From positions 137,489,308 to 137,553,307 of the forward strand of contig OZ023273.1 of the NCBI GenBank assembly GCA_964007475.1: a stretch of DNA of 64,000 bases, given 5' to 3'. Source of the DNA: Hybos culiciformis. Taxonomy: Eukaryota > Arthropoda > Insecta > Diptera > Hybotidae. Shown here one piece after another: positions 1 through 10,106 of this stretch. How positions within the stretch are numbered: the first letter of the stretch is position 1; every line of letters starts with the position of its first letter. Both the position numbers and the translations under genes were made by a program. The notes below the pieces were generated by a model. That model did no database searches. It was not told the DNA's origin and saw only the letters and a program-made list of their open reading frames with translations.

Positions 1-1171
1 TTTTTTAAAGTAATATAAAAATATCTACACTCAATCTAACCCAATTTTTTGCAAAATAACTCGAATATTAGATTTCAAACGTTTCGATTACTCTAATCCA
101 CTTTCAATAATTCATTTTGAATAATCTAAGATTGATATTAATTAAATTTCACTATAGAAGAACACATTATAGGTTTGATCAAAAACTGAAATTTTGGATT
201 CTTCCTGCGATAATTTTATAATGAACAAACCTTTTTTTTTTACATATAATGTTAAATTTTTTTTTTAGTATTTAGATAACTTTAATATTTCTATTTAGGC
301 AAAATATAAAGACAATTAAAATTTTAATTATTATTTGCAATTAAAAAAAATTTTTTTTGTAAAAGCGATTTATTGTTTTTAATTTAATATAAATAAATAA
401 ATATATAAAACTCAAATTGTTTTTATTTCATAAAATATGAAGCAGGAATTTTAAGTAAAAGTATACTGGAAATGTAAGTGACAGATTTTTAGCGAACCAC
501 GATTATTAATGATGGAAAATTCAAACTTATAGATACTACACAACCATCGTAAACCAATGAGTTCGCAAGAACATTATGTTTTATTATAAAAACTTTATAT
601 TATATTGAATTATAAGAAAAATATCGTAAAGAAAAAAAAAAGATCATTCCCATTCGTCATCATTAGCATAATATTTTCAAGTAGAATAACGATTGCTTTC
701 GGAAACAAAGCTAAAAGTTTTAATTTAATTTTCATTTTCGAAAACTTTAAATAAATTGTACTTCCTTTTCAATATTAAATTATCTTGTTCGCATTTTTTT
801 TTTGTTCAATAAACTTCGCAGAAGCATTGAGTCAGTGAAAAAGTATACAGTGAGTAAATAAAAAATAAATCCAATTATTTATAGGAAATCTAATAAAATT
901 ATTGATAAATCCAATAAAAGAAAATTGTATATATACGTATAAGTATACGATTCTACGGAATTCAATGAATTGATTTTTTTTATAATATTCTAGATAGAGA
1001 ATATGAAATTTGATAATTTTATTTAAAATATATTTGAGGTTAAAACTATTATTAAAATGAAAGAAGGAAAAAATTTTAGATTTTTTTTTAAGAAACCGTA
1101 TTATATATATATATATTTTATATTGTATATATTGTTCGGAAAACTCACTCATTCGCATTTTTTTCTTTGCT
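1..1171. other. Gene-free AT-rich flank, left of the LINE
   Basis: I see no gene here. The stretch is A/T homopolymers and short AT microsatellites. Short open frames around 832-1293 translate to repetitive I/Y/F/K-rich peptides without motifs, and the one at 1057-1293 runs into the LINE 5' repeat. If the LINE begins at 1172, the bases just before it, a T-rich run ending CTTTGCT, are host target DNA. They do not match the sequence after the LINE A tail (GAGCAAATAG), so no target-site duplication was found. Confidence 0.6.
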
Positions 1172-1541
1172 ACTCGCGAAAGGTTCTATGGCCGACATTT
1201 TCGTCCAGAACTAAACAGAAAAATAATATTGAATGCATAATATCGAAACGAAGATCAGAACAAACTAGTTTTTCTCTAATTTACACTTATTGAGTAGGGA
1301 TGAGCAAAAAATTCAGTACACAATTTTGTAACATCCGAGGTTGTAACTCCGTTGTAAATCCGAGTTTGTAACTCGCGAAAGGTTCTATGGCCGACATTTT
1401 CGTCCAGAACTAAACAGAAAAATAATATTGAATGCATAATATCGAAACGAAGATCAGAACAAACTAGTTTTTCTCTAATTTACACTTATTGAGTAGGGAT
1501 GAGCAAAAAATTCAGTACACAATTTTGTAACATCCGAGGTT
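1172..1541 (+). repeat. Tandem duplication of the LINE 5' end (2 x 171 bp, 199-bp period)
   Basis: Bases 1172-1342 and 1371-1541 appear identical when read side by side. Both run from ACTCGCGAAAGG through the start codon (1300 and 1499) to ATCCGAGGTT, about 14 codons into the ORF. Between them lie 28 bp (1343-1370) that do not continue the ORF. This filler repeats small pieces of its neighbours: GTAACTC occurs beside both junctions, and TCCGAG-TTGTAACTC is echoed twice. The arrangement resembles a reverse-transcriptase jump from the 5' end of one RNA into the start region of a second RNA. The alternative is promoter monomers like those in some mammalian L1 5' UTRs. Near-perfect identity points to a recent event. 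Confidence 0.92.
1300..1371 (+). pseudogene. Truncated upstream copy of the LINE start codon (23-codon uORF)
   Basis: The first copy of the 5' repeat has its own ATG at 1300. It shares about 14 codons with the true ORF (starting MSKKFSTQFCNIRG), then enters the 28-bp filler and stops at TAA 1369-1371. If transcription starts at or before 1172, this short frame lies upstream of the real start at 1499. It would be expected to lower or modulate translation of the reverse transcriptase. Transcription from the second copy (from 1371) would avoid it. It is not expected to make a functional product. Confidence 0.6.
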
Positions 1542-4420
1542 TGGAAGCGAATTTCCAAGCCGTTCAAATCCATTTGACCTCTGCTAAGCCAAATATTCTG
1601 GCTTTAAGTGAGACCCAAGTATTGGACAACGGAGACCCCAACCGTTTTTCAATCCCCGGTTATGATCTCCACTCTTTATTCGTTGCCCACAGAGGAGTCG
1701 CTGTTTACATAAGGAATGACGTCGCTTGTTATCCTATTATAGATTTAAAATCATCAAGTCCCTTATTTAATTTTCTTTGGTTTAAAATAAGAACCAACAA
1801 ACACGTCATTCATTTCTGCTTCCTTTATAGAAGCCCGCAATTGACTGGCAATGATCATGTTGTCGAGTTTGATTTGCTGTCAGACCAGATAAATCAGATT
1901 CTGGCGAAAAACCCAGAGTCTGAGGTTTTGGTTTTCGGTGATTTCAACGTACACAACGTATCATGGCTTAGTCATTCCAATCGCACCAGTCCCGAAGGCA
2001 GATATGTCGAGTTTTTTTCAAATCTTAACAATCTGATTCAAATTATTTCTGAACCCACCCACATCCCGGATGTAAACCATCAGGGTCATCATCTCTTGGA
2101 TCTGTTTCTGACATCGAATCCAGATAATTATCAAGCTTCAATTAGTTCCCCCCTTGGAAACTCCGATCATTGTCTCGTTAGCACGTCCTTCTCTCTTGAT
2201 AATGCGGGCGGACTATCCATGGCTCCTGGAAGAATGGTATGGACCTATTCTCAAGCTGATTGGGATGGGCTCGCCAGTTTTCTTGGACGGATGGATCTGT
2301 CTAGTTGCTTCTTGGAGAGGGATGTTGACCTTTGCACGGCTGTCATTACCGAAAGTATTCTGCTAGGGATGAAACTTTTCATACCCCATAAAAAGGTTCA
2401 AAATAAAATGAATACTAAAAATCCGTGGTTCAATGACACCTGTGCCAAGGCCATAGCCGACAGGGATAATGCTTTTCGTGAGTATAAACAAAACAATTCT
2501 TTAAGTTTACTGAAGCGCTGGCGAGAGGTCAGAAAAAGATGCAGTAAAATTTGTTGCCAACAGAAGGTTTTGTATACCCAGAGGAAGCGTCAAGAAATAT
2601 TAAACCTTCCTAAAAATAGCAGAAGCTTTTGGACCTTCGCTAAAAGTGTAAAACAAAACTTTTGTTCGCCTACATCTTTTCCTCCCCTTGTAGATGGTGA
2701 CCGGATCATATCAGATTCGGTTGGGAAGGCTAATCTGTTTGCTAAACTCTTTAGTCAAAACTCAACACTTGCAGCTTCAGCTCAAGATCCACCAGTCTTG
2801 CCTCCAGTAAGCTCTTCTTTTGGAAGAGTTTACTTTAGGCAACGTGCTGTTTTAAAAGCTCTCAAAAATCTGAATGTGAAAAAGTCAACTGGCCCTGATG
2901 GTATTCCGGCTGTGGTCCTAAAACATACTGCCACTGTTCTGGCTAAACCTCTGCGCAACCTTTTCTATCTTTCATATTCACTTGGCATTTACCCCACCAA
3001 GTGGAAAGTTGTGCATGTTCAGCCTATTCCAAAAAAAGGCGATAAATGCGATCCCTCAAACTACAGGCCTATTGCGCTTACTTCTGTTCTCTCCAAAGTA
3101 ATGGAATCTCTCATTAATAATAAAGTTAAAAAATACCTTGAAATCAACAAATTGCTAAGTGACCAGCAATATGGTTTTCGCTCGAATAGATCGACTGGTG
3201 ATCTGATGACATATTTGTCCGACAAGCTCAACACCAGTCTTCACAACTCCGGTGAAGCTTGTGTTGTTGCTTTGGATATAGCTAAGGCTTTTGATCGAGT
3301 GTGGCACTCGGCCCTGATTTCTAAAGTTAAATCAATGGGTCTAGGATCAGCCTTTGTCAATTGGATCAGCAACTTTTTGTCTGGCCGTTCTATTCGTGCT
3401 GTTGTGGATGGTTACCAATCTCATATTTTCAACATTAACTCCGGTGTACCTCAAGGGTGTGTTCTTTCTCCAACCCTATTTTTAATTTTCATTAATGATC
3501 TTCTGCAATGTACTCTAAACCCCATCCACAGCTTCGCCGATGACAGTAACTTGGTAGCATGCTACGATTTTATTAATAGGAAATCAGCTTCTTCAAATGC
3601 TGTAACTACTAAACGCAATTTTTTACAAAGTAGCATAAATCACGACCTTTCCAAAATTTCACAATGGGGTCTTCTCAACAGAGTTGAGTTTAATGCATCC
3701 AAAACTCAATGCTGCCTAATTTCCAGAAAGCTGTCAACTTTTGATCCCCAATTTTCCTTTCAAGGAGAAAGTATTGCCAAATCTGGAAGCCTTGACATTT
3801 TAGGTTCGAAAATAACTAGCGACTTAAGCTGGAAAATTCATATTTTCGAAACGGCAAAAAACGCAGCGAAATGTCTTGGTTTTTTAAAAAGATGTAAACA
3901 ATACTTTTCCCCCTCTGATCTCTTAAATATTTACAAATCCTACATACGACCAAAATTAGAATACAATTCGCATATATGGGCTGGTGCTCCCAAAACCCAT
4001 CTTGAGTACCTGGACAAAGTTCAGAGAAGGGCTATTAGATTAATCGATAATCACCAAACCACCAGCTCATTAACATCACTCAACCACCGTCGTAATGTAG
4101 GTTCACTTTCCATTTTTTATAAATACCTTGTTGGAATGGATACGTGTTCCCTGGAAGTAAAGGCCCTACTTCCTCAACTTCAAGTATTTTCACGCCAAAC
4201 ACGTACTGCTTCAACGTCACACCCATATTTCGTAAAAATTCCCAGATGTGATAGAACGAGCTTCGGTGATTCGTTTTCTATTCGCACCTCAAGAATGTGG
4301 AATGCTCTCCCATTAAAGTTGTTCCCGGCAGCTAGTGGACGCTTAATTTATGACTTGCGCCGCTTTAAGAAAAGTGTAAATGATTACCTACTAACTGTCC
4401 CACTTTTTAATCCCGTCTAA
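1499..4420 (+). CDS. LINE ORF: APE-type endonuclease and reverse transcriptase, 973 residues
   Basis: The protein should nick target DNA and prime reverse transcription of its own RNA at the nick (target-primed reverse transcription) in the nucleus. Residues 1-230 form an apurinic-like endonuclease. Visible motifs are NIRG at 11-14, SETQ with E38, Y110-R-S-P, GDFN at 147-150, LLDLF around 199-203 and SDH at 222-224, so the catalytic set looks complete. Reverse-transcriptase blocks follow: STGPDGIP (463-470), NYRPIALTSV (521-530), QQYGFRSNRST (556-566), ALDIAKAFDRVW (591-602, catalytic D593), SGVPQGCVLSP (648-658), FADD (679-682) and a motif-D region near WGLLNRVEFNASKT (723-736). The C-terminal part includes YIRPKLEYNSHIW and LDKVQRRAIRLI, a common LINE tail arrangement. 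No frameshift or internal stop is present. The start at 1499 fits because the endonuclease begins within about 10 residues, and the ATG is the one kept in the duplicated 5' repeat. Family membership is certain; the exact clade is not. Confidence 0.96.
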   Translation: MSKKFSTQFCNIRGLEANFQAVQIHLTSAKPNILALSETQVLDNGDPNRFSIPGYDLHSLFVAHRGVAVYIRNDVACYPIIDLKSSSPLFNFLWFKIRTNKHVIHFCFLYRSPQLTGNDHVVEFDLLSDQINQILAKNPESEVLVFGDFNVHNVSWLSHSNRTSPEGRYVEFFSNLNNLIQIISEPTHIPDVNHQGHHLLDLFLTSNPDNYQASISSPLGNSDHCLVSTSFSLDNAGGLSMAPGRMVWTYSQADWDGLASFLGRMDLSSCFLERDVDLCTAVITESILLGMKLFIPHKKVQNKMNTKNPWFNDTCAKAIADRDNAFREYKQNNSLSLLKRWREVRKRCSKICCQQKVLYTQRKRQEILNLPKNSRSFWTFAKSVKQNFCSPTSFPPLVDGDRIISDSVGKANLFAKLFSQNSTLAASAQDPPVLPPVSSSFGRVYFRQRAVLKALKNLNVKKSTGPDGIPAVVLKHTATVLAKPLRNLFYLSYSLGIYPTKWKVVHVQPIPKKGDKCDPSNYRPIALTSVLSKVMESLINNKVKKYLEINKLLSDQQYGFRSNRSTGDLMTYLSDKLNTSLHNSGEACVVALDIAKAFDRVWHSALISKVKSMGLGSAFVNWISNFLSGRSIRAVVDGYQSHIFNINSGVPQGCVLSPTLFLIFINDLLQCTLNPIHSFADDSNLVACYDFINRKSASSNAVTTKRNFLQSSINHDLSKISQWGLLNRVEFNASKTQCCLISRKLSTFDPQFSFQGESIAKSGSLDILGSKITSDLSWKIHIFETAKNAAKCLGFLKRCKQYFSPSDLLNIYKSYIRPKLEYNSHIWAGAPKTHLEYLDKVQRRAIRLIDNHQTTSSLTSLNHRRNVGSLSIFYKYLVGMDTCSLEVKALLPQLQVFSRQTRTASTSHPYFVKIPRCDRTSFGDSFSIRTSRMWNALPLKLFPAASGRLIYDLRRFKKSVNDYLLTVPLFNPV

Positions 4421-4434
4421 ACTTCCTGTCCTTT

Positions 4435-4489
4435 TTACCAAATCCATACTTCTTCAGTATAAAAGGTATCCCACCTAGTGATTTGGTAA
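4435..4489 (+). other. LINE 3'-UTR stem-loop
   Basis: TTACCAAATC (4435-4444) and GATTTGGTAA (4480-4489) are perfect 10-bp inverted complements. They enclose 35 nt that contain a second small hairpin, ATACT-TCTTC-AGTAT (4446-4460). The outer stem begins 15 nt after the stop codon and ends 4 nt before AATAAA. In several LINE clades a 3' hairpin is recognised by the element's own reverse transcriptase, so this is the likely template-recognition structure. That function is inferred. Confidence 0.65.
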
Positions 4490-4493
4490 CTTT

Positions 4494-4518
4494 AATAAAA
4501 AAAAAAAAAAAAAAAAAA
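4494..4518 (+). terminator. LINE polyadenylation signal and A tail
   Basis: AATAAA at 4494-4499 runs directly into an uninterrupted A tract. The A run, 4497-4518, is 22 nt, among the longest A runs seen in the window. It marks the 3' end of the retrotransposed copy; host sequence resumes at GAGCAAATAG. Confidence 0.85.
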
Positions 4519-6383
4519 GAGCAAATAGTATGATGTTGATAAGAAATATAAACTTCTGGCATATCCTTTTCTGTAAAAATAAACAAAAAGATAAAAATTA
4601 TTCAAAGTAAGATGATTAATATATTTTGAGAATTTATATTTTCTTTAGTTTAATTTTAGTTTTCTCTACATTCGAAACAAAATTTACGAATATAAGAAGT
4701 CTAATAAATAGTTTAGACTTTTTTGTCATTCTAAATTAAATTAATTTTTACAATATCTGTACATAAATATTTCTCTTTCATGAATTCATTTCTAATTGCC
4801 GAAGAATGATTATATTATTTCTTCTTATATTTTTATAAATTAACTTTTATATGAGATTAATTATTATTCAAAAGAAAATATACATCTTTTTGTGCAACTT
4901 CTTTTAAGAAATCTATCTCAATTATGTACATCTGACTTTTGATGATGACGATGAATTGGAAATAAGTTTTTTAAAATATATATTTTAACTATTATAGTTT
5001 TTTTTTTTTGTTTTTTTTTTTTTTTGTGAAATTGAAATGAGGAAAAACTTTTGTTAATTTTAATCCTGTTAAGCAATTGAAGGTGAGTGAACATTTATTT
5101 TTCCGGGATGATATTTTAAGGATATTGAAGTCACTTCAATAATTTAATTAAATAAATGAAATGATTTCAATTGTAAATGAAGAATTAAATGAAAAAAGTT
5201 ACAAAACATTGTTTACTATATGCTTGAAAAATAATTCATTCAAATAAATACTTCTGTATCGTCATAATAAAAATTAGTTAAGTTGATGGGAAAATCAATG
5301 TAAAATATCCTCAACGGTTATGTTTTTTTTGCAATTTGAATCCAGTTTCTCAAAGTTAAAAACATATTTTTGTAGATATGTTCATGTAAAAAAAAATATT
5401 TCTAGAAGATCGTTGATTTCTTGTCTTGTATGCGTGATATCCAAAATGAAATACGTATCTGAAACTAATTTTTTTTAGTGAAATGGGAATTTGAAAATAC
5501 TTTGAAATACAAGGATCGTTTAAGATATTTGAGAACCTAAAAAAGGATATTTTTTTATGTTCTTTGCTCATCTATTGTACAAATAATAAATAAATAATAT
5601 TTAAAAAATCTTATTTTTTCCAACGATAAGGTAATAGTATACTTTACAGTTCATAGTTTATATGCTAAGTAAAAACAAATATTGCATAGTCAAGGTAATT
5701 CTAAATTTATGTAAACGATAATAAATTTTTTCACTTTTGCTTTATTTTCTCTTAGACTTATGTGTATATTTATCACCAACTGTGTATTAAACGTTGAGAC
5801 GAACTAATGAATTGAGTATTTCATTTTGACCCTATTACGGTCAAACTGACATAAAAAAAATGCTTGTTATTTATTTTAATATTAAGTCTACTAATAAAAT
5901 AAAAAAAAAAAATACATTCGTAAATATATTGTAACGTCTGGCTTCATTTAATATTACCAGCCAAGCATTAACCTTTTTTGTCCTGATAAATATTATTTTT
6001 AAAATAAAAAAATGTTTTCTAAATTATCCAAAAATAAAAAATGAAAAGATCATTATTTTTGTTTCATTTCATGAATTTATTATTTTTTTGAATTAATATA
6101 ATTTTATTTTTCTAGGTAGGCATATAATTCAATAACTCTATCCCATTTTCATTTTTCATGATAACATCAAAAATTATTTTAGATCTAAATTAAAAGAAAA
6201 TTTCAATTATAGTGTCAAATGAGTAGCATTTAAATTATCGCCTTTTTATTTTTAAATCCTTGATAAATCGAAGAAAGTAAATAAGTAAAACGGGTTAGAA
6301 GAAAACACATAGATATTGGAGTAATATTATACCAGCGATTTAAAAATTCGAAGACATAAGTCATTCAGGTGATTGATTCGGCA

Positions 6384-6443
6384 TCAGTCTGAAGTCTGAA
6401 GTTAGTGTTGTAAAGTCCCAGTAGTGAAAACTTGTAGGTACGT
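6384..6443 (+). promoter_or_regulatory. Possible transcription start and 5' non-coding exon with splice donor
   Basis: TCAGTC (6384-6389) matches the insect initiator consensus. It is followed by a short, comparatively G-rich stretch (CTGAAGTCTGAAGTTAGTG) that stands out from its surroundings. The stretch ends in TAG|GTACGT, with the donor GT at 6438-6439, a good 5' splice-site match. This is the usual look of a short first non-coding exon in an insect gene. No correctly spaced TATA box is obvious: TTTAAAAAT near 6339-6347 is too far upstream. No downstream coding exon was recognised, so this remains a candidate only. Confidence 0.25.
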
Positions 6444-9400
6444 ATGAGTTTTAGTTTAAACGCATAATGTTCTGTTTTCAAGTCCTTTATTATAATACAA
6501 CAACAAAGAAATCAAAAGAAGAAATTGTGTTGCAACATATGTTATAAGATTTTAAAAAAAATGTTATAGAATTTTTAATAATGTTGCCTTATTTATTTAA
6601 TGATTTACATGTTCTTCTATGTAATGATTAAAAATTCTGTAAGACTTGTAAACTCTCATAAGAGAGCCATTAAAAGACAAATATTTTTATTTCTTTTATT
6701 ACTTTATAAATTATAAAAAATGTATTTTATTTTCCAGGATATGGTTTTTAAGAAATGAACTTGTCATTGTGATAGGTGAACGTAATTAATATATTCACAA
6801 ATAAGTCATTTTGCTGTTGAATTTAAAGAACTTTTGGTTTTAATTTTGATATAAACTATATTAGCTAAAAAGAAAAATTTCAATTGCATTTGCAAGATGC
6901 TACAATGTATTTTAACAATCATATTATATCATTATTTAATATATATTTTATTATTTTATTATGTAACTAAAAATCTACATAATAACTATAATATTGCATA
7001 AATTGAAAACAAATTTTATTTTTTATTCTTATTAGAATTGTCCCCTTTTTGCCTGAATGAAAAATAAATTAATTTGAAATAAAAAAAAAATACAATGTTT
7101 TGAAAACAAAATTATTTAAATTTTATAATAATTTCAAGATTTTTCTCTTGGTTGAACTAAGCTTGCAGTTAATAGTCTTGTTTTCGAAATATTGATAAAA
7201 ATTTTTGAAAAATTATGAAAAACATTATATTGGGCCAAAAATATTTTGGCAACAAGTAGGAAAATTTGACAAAAAGAAGAAAAATATTTTATTTTCCGTT
7301 TCAATAAGAAAACAAATCCATAAGACAAATTTTATTACAATACTATACTACATATATAAATTGCATCAAATATGCATTTCTGTAAGATTTCGTGGAAAAG
7401 TTTATACAAAAAGAATACGATTACAAATAATATTATACTCGCAGTAGAATTTCAATAGCGTGGACAATTGCTTGCATTATTTTGCATGTATAAAAATTTA
7501 TTTATTTAGTAAAGAAGTAATAAAATTTCACATCAAAAGATTAGTTCGTTCAATTAATTTTAAGTCAATTTTCACGTTTTTTCCAGAGACAATAGATAGA
7601 TAAATTCCAATCAATTAAAAAAACTGGTAATAATTTGTAATATAATCCTGATCCTATTTTGTAAACCTATTACATCATTTGTTACTATATTCAATTTACT
7701 GAAAAATATTTATTAAGTTATTTTCCTACTACCGTAGATAATAGAAAATATGCAGCTTGTTCAATACACATATATTTTCCAAATTTTTTATTTTATATGA
7801 TTATTTTATATGTTACATATTCTTCATCCTTAAAGGTTAATATTGCGAAATCAAAGGAATGAATAATGAATGGTTACAATACAAATTTAGAGTAATATTT
7901 ATTTATTATTATTTTAAGAATGAGAATAGTAAGCACAATAAGCATACTAAGAATTGTATTAGATATAAATAATTTAAATAATTTAAAATTTCGTTTTTTT
8001 TCTCTTATAAAGTAAATATATTCTTCAGTTTCCCGATTATATCATATTTTAATATTTTCACTTTATTATTATTACAATAAAAAAAAAAATGAAAGAATTT
8101 GTCCAAAATAATGTTATTTTGTTAAAAACAAGGTAGACAAAAGTAAACAATGTTGAAGATTTATTTAATTTCATATTCTTTGTCTTAAAAAATTTTGTAA
8201 AATAAGTAAAATATTGTTCAATTCTAAATTTTATTAAAAGAAGAAAAAAAAATTAAATCAAAAATATTTGGAACTATTAGAAATATGTTTTCTTTAATGT
8301 GAATAATATGCAGAAAATAAACAGGTTGATCGCATTCATTTTATTGTTTGTTACAGGAAATTTATTTTGTTTTTTCCAATTTTTGAATTTTTGTTTATAA
8401 TTAAATAGTTTCCTTAAAAAATTCACATTATATAATTTACAAACAATTTTATAACAAATAAAATATCAAATTTTAAGAATTTAATAATAAAGACTTAATA
8501 AATAATTGAGTTGGTGCAACTTCAGAACTTTGAAAAGATTTTTTGACATGTTCGATTACAAAAACGCGTTGTCGAATAAATAGAAAAATAAATAAAAATC
8601 TGAAATAATCAAAAATCATATATGTTTATATCTATATAAAAATTAAATATTAAAACCATTAAGTATTGTAACAGAAATCTTTGCTTCAGAGCTCAAGTTT
8701 TATTCTGACCAAGCGTAAACTATTAAACTATCCATAAAAATAGTTTTAAACACTTGAATTGAAATAATTAGACTTATAAAAGTTATTAAAAGCAATAGTA
8801 TGAATTATTTAACAGAGAACACAATTTGTCAAATTATTAGCAAATGATCTTAAGCCTGAATTATAAACAATTGCACATAATGACAATTTTTTATTTATTT
8901 TTTGTATAACTAATTTGAAAAGCCTTATTGCCATAACTATGTGACTCAATATAACTTATAATATATTATGTAGATGTCAAATAAAATTACGAATCAAAAA
9001 CTCTTTCAATTAGAATTCGTATTATATGTTTGTATAAACTATATCAATGCAAATTTGGATAATATTATTTTGTTGATTTCATTATTATTTTTTTTTTGTT
9101 AAATTATCACAAAATAATGCACAAAACAAAAAAAACCTTGAATGAGTTACGAAACTAATTTAAAAATTTTTAAACAAAAAATATGCATTTTTCAATTTGG
9201 TAAAGGAAATTAAAATTAGAATAAATGATTTTCAGTTGAAATTGAAATCTATATACATAGTTTTTTTTTCCAAGTTTTGCAATAAAAATAAATAATTTAA
9301 TATCTGCACTGGATTAAAATTTACAAAATAGGACAATATGCTTTTCTAACAGGGTTATTTCCTTCTTTTTTATTTCATATTTTTATATTTCTATAAGAAA

Positions 9401-9605
9401 TAATGGCTCGAAATATTAGTTTGTAACAGTTTTATAGTATATTGGCAATTAATTTAAAAACGTAAAGTTTTTATTATTATTTAATTTAATTGTCTTAATA
9501 AACAAAAATCACAAAATAGGAAAAGATAGTTGACTCATATATATGTATATTGCTACAGGGACATTAGGATTTTAATAATTAAAAAGAAATAATTTATAAA
9601 GTATT

Positions 9606-9672
9606 AAGGTTAACCTTTATGGCACGATTCCAATGCTTACATAATTTACACCCTGTCGTTTGTTGCAACAAA
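9606..9672. other. Two perfect palindromes close together
   Basis: AAGGTTAACCTT (9606-9617, 12 bp) and TTTGTTGCAACAAA (9659-9672, 14 bp) are both perfect palindromes within 67 bp. A long T run follows. They could be binding sites or remnants of inverted-repeat DNA. No adjacent gene explains them. Confidence 0.45.
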
Positions 9673-10106
9673 TAGGTGATTTTTTTTTTTTTTTTTTATA
9701 ATAAATCCTTAAATTTATAGTGAAAATTTAGTTTTTAAATTTTTTTTGTCATTATTATTATTTTTTTGTTTTGTTATGTAAATATTCTAATTTTTTTTTT
9801 GTACGTATAGTTTTTTTTTCTCCATATAACTTCATTTGTGTACAAATTAAATGGATTTGATAGCATAATAATTTTTTTTATGAAAACTGAATAACAGCGT
9901 TTTGATTTGACATGAATGATAGTAAATTTCATTTATTTAGTGATTTATCAAAAAAGAAAAATAAATTGCGTTTATTTAAAAAAAAATATTATAAAATAAA
10001 TAAATATTAACAAGGATATTATTTATTTATGTATGCATCTAAAAAAAAATATAATCAGAAAATGCATTATTTGTAGATATTTTTAGACAAATTACAGATA
10101 AGTATA

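Larger units (their letters stand above)
1172..4518 (+). mobile_element. Apparently full-length non-LTR retrotransposon (LINE, Jockey/CR1/L2-type group)
   Basis: A LINE-type element. Its order is a duplicated 5' region (1172-1541), a single long ORF encoding endonuclease plus reverse transcriptase (1499-4420), a short 3' UTR with a perfect 10-bp inverted repeat, AATAAA and a 22-nt A tail ending at 4518. It is much less A+T-rich than its surroundings, which fits a fairly recent insertion. The left boundary is inferred because both copies of the duplicated 5' segment begin at exactly the same word, ACTCGCGAAAGG, as expected if this is the RNA 5' end. No gag-like ORF1 with CCHC knuckles precedes the endonuclease ORF. 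Either this is a one-ORF LINE, or ORF1 was lost when the 5' end was rearranged. No target-site duplication was seen. Clade assignment within the Jockey/CR1/L2 group would need a reverse-transcriptase tree. Confidence 0.9.
4519..10104. other. Gene-free AT-rich DNA between the LINE and the Tigger-like element
   Basis: No supportable coding region. Open frames at 5356-5571, 7134-7328 and 7205-7447 are short, overlap on opposite strands and show only K/N/I/F/Y bias. The stretch holds a perfect 7-bp hairpin (TTTGACC at 5825-5831, GGTCAAA at 5839-5845), a possible non-coding exon near 6384-6437, two perfect palindromes near 9.6 kb (listed separately), and many A or T runs. Confidence 0.6.

Noticed and set aside
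1057..1293. 78-codon frame across the LINE left boundary
   Set aside because: It starts in AT-rich host DNA and runs into the 5' repeat; no conserved content.
2154..2366. 70-codon frame inside the LINE ORF in another frame
   Set aside because: It is a shadow of the reverse-transcriptase/endonuclease ORF and has no motif.
4519..4530. Target-site duplication for the LINE
   Set aside because: GAGCAAATAG after the A tail has no direct match just upstream of 1172, so no duplication can be claimed.
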